Origin: CAIWHR01 sp963708855
Lineage (GTDB): Bacteria > Pseudomonadota > Gammaproteobacteria > Burkholderiales > Casimicrobiaceae
Reading direction: 5' to 3'
Assembly: GCA_963708855.1 (NCBI GenBank)
Contig: CAVPUM010000011.1
Span: 1 to 64,000 of the forward strand
Length of the DNA stretch: 64,000 nucleotides
Under the pieces are notes generated by a model, which saw only the letters and a program-made list of their open reading frames with translations, was not told where the DNA came from and did not search any database. Position 1 is the first letter of the stretch. Each line of letters starts with the position of its first letter. This document shows, piece by piece, positions 59,316 to 64,000 of the stretch. The position numbers and the translations under genes are program-made.

Positions 59316-60044
59316 ATGCCCGTCCCCATTGCCCGTTCCCCCCACCGCCGCGGCGCGTCCGGCGCTGCCTATGGCTGGCTGCGCGACGAAATCCTTTCGG
59401 GACGATTGCGCCCGGGCCAGACGCTGTCCGAGAACGAACTCGCGCAGCGGCTCGGGGTGAGTCGAACCCCCATCCGCGAAGCGATCATCTGCCTGGAAAG
59501 CGACGGGCTGCTGGAGGTGCGGCCACAGGTCGGGACGACCGTCGCGCCGATCGATGTCGACGCAATCGCCGACGTCCAGTTCCTGCGCGAAGCGATCGAG
59601 TGCCGAACCGTCGTGCTGGCCGCGCAGCGCGCCTCCGCCGCTGACGCAAAGGCGTTGCGTGCGCAATTGAAGGAGCAGGCGCGCGTCGCGGCAAGCGGCG
59701 ATCACGCAGCCTTCGTCCCCTTGGACGACCGGATGCACCAGATGCTGGGGGCGATCGCCGGGCGCCCCCGCGTCTGGCACACCATCGAGGATGCCAAGGC
59801 GCAGCTCGATCGCGTCCGCTTTCTGTCGCTCGAGGATCCCGCGTGGCTCGCCACGATCCACCGCCAGCATGAACGGATCGTCGAGCACGTCCTCGCCGGC
59901 GACCCCGACGGCGCCGTCGCCGCGATGTCGCGGCATCTGCGTGCCGTGTTCGCCTCGATCAAGACGATCGCCGGGACGAGCCCCGAATATTTTCGCAGCG
60001 CGCCGATCGAACCGGTCGATCGTGCCGTCATTCGCGAAACCTGA
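59316..60044 (+). CDS. GntR family regulator, FCD (FadR) subfamily
   Basis: A 242-aa repressor-type regulator. Winged helix at about residues 16-80 (LRPGQTLSENELAQRLGVSR, TPIREAIICLESDGLL), then an FCD ligand domain (VQFLREAIECRTVVLAAQRA, HRQHERIVEHVLAGDPDGAV) with the His and Asp residues that usually bind a metal and an organic acid. The ATG at 59316 is chosen; upstream codons fall in the operator. It probably senses a sugar acid or similar substrate of the enolase-family enzyme two genes on, and controls its own transcript. Confidence 0.88.
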   Translation: MPVPIARSPHRRGASGAAYGWLRDEILSGRLRPGQTLSENELAQRLGVSRTPIREAIICLESDGLLEVRPQVGTTVAPIDVDAIADVQFLREAIECRTVVLAAQRASAADAKALRAQLKEQARVAASGDHAAFVPLDDRMHQMLGAIAGRPRVWHTIEDAKAQLDRVRFLSLEDPAWLATIHRQHERIVEHVLAGDPDGAVAAMSRHLRAVFASIKTIAGTSPEYFRSAPIEPVDRAVIRET

Positions 60045-60063
60045 CCGGTCCGGAGGAACGCCC

Positions 60064-60156
60064 GTGAAAGTCGTCTCCAAGTTGCTTGCGCTCGCCGCGG
60101 CAGCACTGTTCGGCGCGGAGATCGTGCTGTTCCTGCCCAACCTGCTGATGTCATAG
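60064..60156 (+). CDS. Possible 30-aa hydrophobic peptide between gntR and the enolase gene
   Basis: A GTG codon after a strong CGGAGGAACG site, 19 bases past the regulator stop, opens a 30-codon frame: KVVSKLLALAAAALFGAEIV then LFLPNLLMS and TAG. The product is one hydrophobic helix with two N-terminal lysines. The next gene begins eight bases later. The ribosome binding site is better than those of both neighbours. It may be a membrane peptide or a leader whose translation affects the downstream gene. Confidence 0.45.
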   Translation: MKVVSKLLALAAAALFGAEIVLFLPNLLMS

Positions 60157-60164
60157 AAACCACC

Positions 60165-61415
60165 ATGTCCACCACCACGATTGCCGCGATACGCGCCACG
60201 CCCGTCACCGTGCCGCTCGAAGCGCCGCTGCTGCACAGCAACGGCGCGCACTGGGGCCGCTTCGTGCGGACCATCGTCGAGGTCGAGACTGCCGATGGCT
60301 TCATCGGGCTGGGCGAAATGGGCGGCGGCGGCGAGGACGCGACGCGGGCGTTCGCGGGTCTGATGGGATATCTCCAGGGACACGACGTGTTCGCCCTCGA
60401 AGCCCTGCGGTTCAAGATCTGCAATCCGACCGCGAGCCTCTACAACAATCGGACGCAGCTCCACGCGGCGATCGAGTTCGCCTGCCTTGACATCATGGGG
60501 CAGAAGCTCGGCGTTCCCGTGCATGCGCTGCTCGGCGGCAAATTGCGCGACGCGGTGGAATTCGCGAGCTACCTGTTCTTTCGCTACGCCGATCCCGATA
60601 CCGGCAAGGGCGAAGTACGCACGCCGGAGCAGCTCGTCACCGAGGCGGCGGCATTGAAGGCGGCGCACGGGTTCACCTCGCACAAGCTCAAGGGCGGCGT
60701 CTATCCGCCTGCGCACGAGCTCGCCTGCTATCGCGCGCTGGCAGCGTCGCTGCCCGGCGAGCGGTTCCGCTACGATCCGAATTCGGCGCTGTCGATGGCG
60801 GATGCCGTCACGTTCGGCCGCGGCATTCTCGATTTCAACAACGACTACTTCGAGGACCCGGTCTGGGGCATGCCGCAGCTGAAGAGGCTGAAGGAGTTCG
60901 TGCCGCTGCCGATCGCGACGAATACCGTCGTCGTCAACTTCGAACAGCTGGCGGCCAACGTCCAGTCGGGGGCCGTCGACGTCATCCTGCTCGACACCAC
61001 GTTCTGGGGCGGCATCCGGCCCTGCATCAAGGCCGCCGGCGTCTGCGAAACGATGGGCCTGGGGGTCGCCGTCCACAGTTCCGGCGAGCTCGGCATCCAG
61101 CTCGCGACGATGCTGCACCTGGGCGCCGTCGTGCCCAATCTCGGCTACGCGGCGGACGCGCACTATCATCATCTGACGGACGACGTGATCGCCGGCGGAC
61201 GGATGCGTTACGAAAACGGCGCCATTCGCGTACCCGACGCGCCGGGCCTCGGGGTTACGCTCGATCGCGGGAAGCTTGCGCACTATCACGAGCTCTATCG
61301 CGAGTTGGGAGGATATCCGTACGATCGCGATCCGGGGCGGCCGGGGTGGTTCGCTCACGTCCCCAACCGCAATTGGGCCGATCCGCAGGTTTCGCTGCGG
61401 CCGGCGCTCAGGTGA
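60165..61415 (+). CDS. Enolase-superfamily sugar-acid dehydratase (glucarate dehydratase-related)
   Basis: A 416-aa mandelate racemase/muconate lactonising-type enzyme that abstracts a proton next to a carboxylate. Features: N-terminal capping domain with YNNRTQLHAAIEFACLDIMG, KxK-type region TSHKLKGG, metal ligands in RYDPNSALS and DYFEDPVWG, and the catalytic His in VAVHSSGELG. The arrangement is closest to glucarate dehydratase and its homologues, though substrate cannot be assigned. It follows an FCD-type GntR gene, a common pairing for acid-sugar catabolism. Confidence 0.83.
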   Translation: MSTTTIAAIRATPVTVPLEAPLLHSNGAHWGRFVRTIVEVETADGFIGLGEMGGGGEDATRAFAGLMGYLQGHDVFALEALRFKICNPTASLYNNRTQLHAAIEFACLDIMGQKLGVPVHALLGGKLRDAVEFASYLFFRYADPDTGKGEVRTPEQLVTEAAALKAAHGFTSHKLKGGVYPPAHELACYRALAASLPGERFRYDPNSALSMADAVTFGRGILDFNNDYFEDPVWGMPQLKRLKEFVPLPIATNTVVVNFEQLAANVQSGAVDVILLDTTFWGGIRPCIKAAGVCETMGLGVAVHSSGELGIQLATMLHLGAVVPNLGYAADAHYHHLTDDVIAGGRMRYENGAIRVPDAPGLGVTLDRGKLAHYHELYRELGGYPYDRDPGRPGWFAHVPNRNWADPQVSLRPALR

Positions 61416-61449
61416 ATCAATTGCAGGAGGAGAGAAAGAGTGGCCAGGC

Positions 61450-63167
61450 TCAGCGCTGGCGCCAGGCCTGAGTGGTGCGATCGAGCTTGCGCGTCAGCAG
61501 CACGTGCGTGATCTTCACGGCGGCCGACGTGACCACAATGGTCATCGCCATCGCGGCGGCGGCGGCGGTGAAGCCGGATTCGTCCATGTTGATGATCGTG
61601 ACCGCCGCAAGCTTGGTATTCGTCGAATAGAGGAAGATCACCGCCGAAACGGTGGTCATCGCGTTGACGAACAGGTAGATGGTGATGTCCAGCACCGCCG
61701 GCACGCAGATGGGCACCGTCACCCGTGTCATCGTGCGCAGCAGCGACACCTTGAGCGAGGCCGAGACCGCCTCGAACTCCTGGTCGAGCTGCTTCAGCGC
61801 GGTGGTGGCCGTGAGATGGCTGACCGTGTAGAAGTGGGTGACCGAGTTCACGACCAGGATGATCATCGTCGCGTAGATGAAGCCCAGCGGATTGCTCTTG
61901 GCGTTGAAGAAGAAGATGTAGGCAAGGCCGATCACCAGGCCGGGCACCGCCATCGGCAGCATGGCCATGAACTGCGCCACGCCGCGCCCCCACTCGAAGT
62001 CGCGCGTCTTTTCCAGCAGGTACGCGCCGAGGAAGACGACAACGGTACCGATCACGGCGGTCCACGACGCCATCACGACCGAGTTCCAGTACGCGTCCCA
62101 GCCGTTGGTGTCGAAATCGCCGAACGCGTAGTTCTTGAGGGTCAACGTCAGGTTGTAGGGCCAGCGCGTGACGAACGAGGCCCAGGCGGCCATCGCGAGC
62201 AGCATGAAGATCAGGCCGCCGACTACCGCGCAGAAGAGGAACAGGCCCCAATCGCGCCGCGGCGCCGGCTTGGGAATGAGGGGGACCGCACGCGCCGACA
62301 GCACTGCCACCTGGCGCCGCTGGATGATGCGGTCGGCGGCAAAGGCGAACACCGCGGGCAGCAGCAGGACGAACCCGACCACCGCGCCCATCTCGAAATT
62401 CTGCTGGCCGATCACCTGCTTGAAGATGTCGGTGGCGAGCACGTTGAACCGGCCGCCGATGACCTTGGCGATGCCGAAATCGGTGATCACGAGTGTGAAG
62501 ATCACGAAGCCGGCGCTGATCACGCCGTACTTGGCGCCTGGCAGGGTGACCGTGAAGAACACGCGCGTCTTGGAGGCGCCCAGCGCGTCGGCGGCCTCGT
62601 ACAGCCGCGCGTCGGCCATCGACAGCGCAGCGACGAGAATCATCAACGCGTGCGGGAAGCAGTAGAAGACCTGCGAGATCACGATGCCGACGGGGCCGTA
62701 GATCGTGCCGCCGAACATCATCGCCTTGAGGAAGCCCTGGTTGCCGAACAGGTAGATCAGGGAGATTGCCGGCAGCAGCGAGGGCGCCAGGATGGGGATC
62801 AGCGCCAATGCCTGGAACAAGCCCTTCCAGCGCATGCAGCTCCGCTGCAGCGCGTAGGCATAGACGAAGGCCAGCGGCAGCACGATCGCCGTGGAGAGGA
62901 AAGCGATGAACAGGCTGTTCCACACCGAGGCGAACAGCGCCGGCGTGGAGAAATACTGGACGTAGTTGGCGAGCCCGACGAAATCGCCGTTCTGGTTCTG
63001 GAAGCTCTTGGACAGCAGCCAGTACAGCGGCAGCACGAGCGTGACGAGCATCCAGCCGATCAGAAGGCAGATGCCGCCGCGCATCAGCAGGTCGTCGCGG
63101 TCGAGCCGGCGACGCGTCGCCGGATAGGCGGCGCCCGCCGCCGCTGCGGTCGGTGCGACGGTGCCGT

Positions 63168-63171
<4 letters not shown>
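61450..63171 (-). CDS. 2-aminoethylphosphonate-type ABC transporter permease (double unit)
   Basis: A 573-aa permease containing two fused inner-membrane units, each with an ABC-contact loop: EAADALGASKTRVFFTVTLP in the first half and EAVSASLKVSLLRTMTRVTV in the second. About 12 hydrophobic helices are visible. The overall sequence matches putative 2-aminoethylphosphonate permeases (PhnV/TIGR03262 type); iron(III) permeases are the alternative. Its ATG overlaps the stop of the ATPase gene by four bases (ATGA). It is convergent with the enolase-family gene. Confidence 0.8.

Positions 63172-64000
<829 letters not shown>

Overview
The window is high-GC DNA from a betaproteobacterium, most likely Burkholderiales. 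The signs are a Bug/TctC receptor, a TRAP cluster with a Comamonadaceae-like intergenic hairpin element between two of its genes, GntR/FCD regulation next to an enolase-family enzyme, and many small envelope-stress proteins typical of that order. The taxonomic placement is inference. No rRNA, tRNA, CRISPR array or intact insertion sequence was seen.

Layout. (1) 1-7.4 kb is methylated-amine and organic-acid metabolism: a 5'-complete, 3'-truncated dimethylglycine/sarcosine dehydrogenase-like gene, a divergent non-pyrrolysine MttB-family methyltransferase, and a dctPQM TRAP transporter. The transporter lies between the intact mttB-like gene and a 144-bp remnant of a second mttB 3' end. Gene fragments follow. 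(2) 7.4-11.3 kb holds stress-type envelope genes (SYLF, BON lipoprotein, PRC-barrel, AI-2E permease). (3) 11.6-28.4 kb is a dense signalling region: a Crp/Fnr regulator, a CHASE3-type NarX-like kinase, a sigma-54 activator without sensory domain, a NarL-type regulator, a lone receiver, CsbD with a coupled 44-aa protein, a sensor with a degenerate kinase core, a giant poly-HAMP hybrid kinase whose reading frame is broken by many single-base indels, a receiver-GAF-kinase-receiver protein with two more frameshifts, and a second degenerate kinase-like protein. (4) 28.7-53.4 kb is a stress and DNA-repair region with many small proteins: cupin, metallophosphatase with two N-terminal repeats, CBS, DUF6496, DUF883, two related mini-lipoproteins, DUF3182, crystallin/glycine-zipper, metallothionein, YmgE-like, a phospholipase D-VTT fusion, NDH-2, a PAS hybrid kinase, LigD and Ku, PGPGW and a YflT-like protein. 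(5) 53.6-64 kb returns to metabolism: an alpha/beta hydrolase, a ureidoglycolate-lyase-like protein, an unusual reading frame joining methyltransferase-adenylation-carrier domains to a complete Bug receptor, a decayed homocysteine methyltransferase, a GntR regulator with its own operator, an enolase-superfamily enzyme and part of a 2-aminoethylphosphonate-type ABC transporter.

Links between genes. An 18-base dyad (arms TGTMGG and CCKACA, 6-base centre) recurs in intergenic gaps next to stress genes and next to the kinase/sigma-54 pair. It suggests a shared regulon whose regulator could be the NarL-type protein at 15.5 kb. Coupled stops and starts (csbD with the 44-aa ORF, mini-lipoprotein with PGPGW, zinc-ribbon with phospholipase D, phnT with phnV) support several very small genes.

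The strongest candidates for something new are the NRPS-like/Bug fusion frame, the dyad regulon and the near-identical HAMP array. The frameshift cluster in the HAMP kinase may be an assembly problem rather than biology, because the protein sequence stays well conserved between the shifts.
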